Assembly: GCA_903970595.1 (NCBI GenBank)
Contig: CAJCJI010000466.1
Coordinates: 1 to 46,495, forward strand
DNA: 46,495 nt
Source of the DNA: Verrucomicrobiota bacterium
Lineage (GTDB): Bacteria > Pseudomonadota > Gammaproteobacteria > Nevskiales > Nevskiaceae
Direction: 5' to 3'
A program made the translations under genes and the position numbers. Below, in pieces: positions 46,247 to 46,495 of this stretch. Under the pieces are notes generated by a model. That model was not told where the DNA came from. It worked only from the letters and a program-made list of their open reading frames with translations, and made no database searches. Every line of letters starts with the position of its first letter. Position 1 is the stretch's first letter.

Positions 46247-46495
46247 GGACAAGGTCGAAGCGGAGCCGCCCGCGTCCCCGGTCGAGCGCGTCCGCGAGAC
46301 CATCTACACCTTCGGCGAGGAACTGGCCCACGGCCTGACCCACGGCATCGGCGCCCTGCTGTCCATCGCCGGGCTGACCATCCTGGTGGCCAAGGCCGCG
46401 GTATGGGGCCATGCGCGCGACATCACCGCCGCCGCCATTTTCGGCAGCGCGCTGGTGCTGATGTACACCGCCAGCACCCTGTTCCACAGCATTCC
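46224..46495 (+). CDS. Hemolysin III/PAQR-family membrane protein, cut by window end
   Basis: The first 90 codons of a HlyIII (YqfA-like) seven-span protein: acidic N-terminus, [20 protein letters not shown], then [13 protein letters not shown] with the SxxxH metal motif. GGAGAAGG lies just upstream. It overlaps the SufE-family gene by 23 bases. The 3' part is beyond the window. Confidence 0.85.
   Translation, partial: MTASSRLEDKVEAEPPASPVERVRETIYTFGEELAHGLTHGIGALLSIAGLTILVAKAAVWGHARDITAAAIFGSALVLMYTASTLFHSI

Overview
Host and setting. The right end of the window (from about 39.3 kb) carries a conserved housekeeping block: citrate synthase, ribosomal protein L31, a CPXCG-type zinc protein, hemW, rdgB, rph, msrQ, msrP, a SufE-family protein and a hemolysin III-family protein that runs off the end. 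Gene content and order (gltA-rpmE; rph-rdgB-hemW) suggest a GC-rich gammaproteobacterium near the Xanthomonadales/Nevskiales. This is an inference from order and protein style, not a database match.

Accessory region. Nearly everything from base 1 to about 39.2 kb looks acquired. A tyrosine recombinase gene sits at the extreme left. Two 11-bp-phased pairs of CACAGA boxes lie around its promoter and start codon, and a third pair with the same 11-bp phasing lies at 39.14 kb. A near-identical 15-bp stretch (CTTTCGC-N-GG-R-ATGA) occurs just outside both sets. The simplest reading is one integrative mobilizable element of about 39 kb, inserted in a REP-like palindrome. It is a mosaic, with truncated genes at internal seams (8.6, 24.0 and 28.2-30.0 kb).

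Layout. (1) 0-9 kb: integrase, a gene-poor kilobase, a SnoaL-like protein, an exported alpha/beta hydrolase, a leftward two-component locus (multi-PAS/GAF histidine kinase, lone receiver, FixJ-type regulator) and a fragment of a Ser/Thr-kinase domain. (2) 9.3-23 kb: a tightly packed rightward operon with cupin, TPP-dependent 2-keto acid decarboxylase, 3-hydroxyacyl/carnitine-type dehydrogenase, type II NADH dehydrogenase, an EmrA-EmrB-outer membrane factor pump, then cyoE-cyoA-cyoB-cyoC-cyoD for a bo3-type quinol oxidase. Most junctions are ATGA overlaps. It reads as a portable respiration, detoxification and efflux module. (3) 23-28 kb: an alpha/beta hydrolase, a dienelactone hydrolase fragment, then thiC-thiS-thiG and an MgtC-like membrane protein. 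(4) 28-32 kb: decayed genes, a candidate oriT with five consecutive inverted repeats, a MobC-like accessory protein and a MOBP-type relaxase. (5) 32-39 kb: a visibly AT-richer block with a DUF2971 protein, a three-gene cassette (TIGR04255-like protein, membrane/HTH protein, 'HDCD' protein), a SIR2-domain protein and a protein with a C-terminal PD-(D/E)xK-like nuclease motif. This has the look of a defence island and holds the best candidate for an undescribed system.

How it fits together. The integrase and relaxase/oriT would allow excision and mobilization by a helper. The respiratory operon could let NADH be oxidized by NDH-2 and quinol by bo3 oxidase while the pump and keto-acid/acyl enzymes handle small organic compounds; the adjacent sensor kinase is a plausible regulator. 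The SIR2/nuclease and TIGR04255 cassettes probably protect host or element from phages or competing elements. All roles come from reading motifs by eye; no searches were run.
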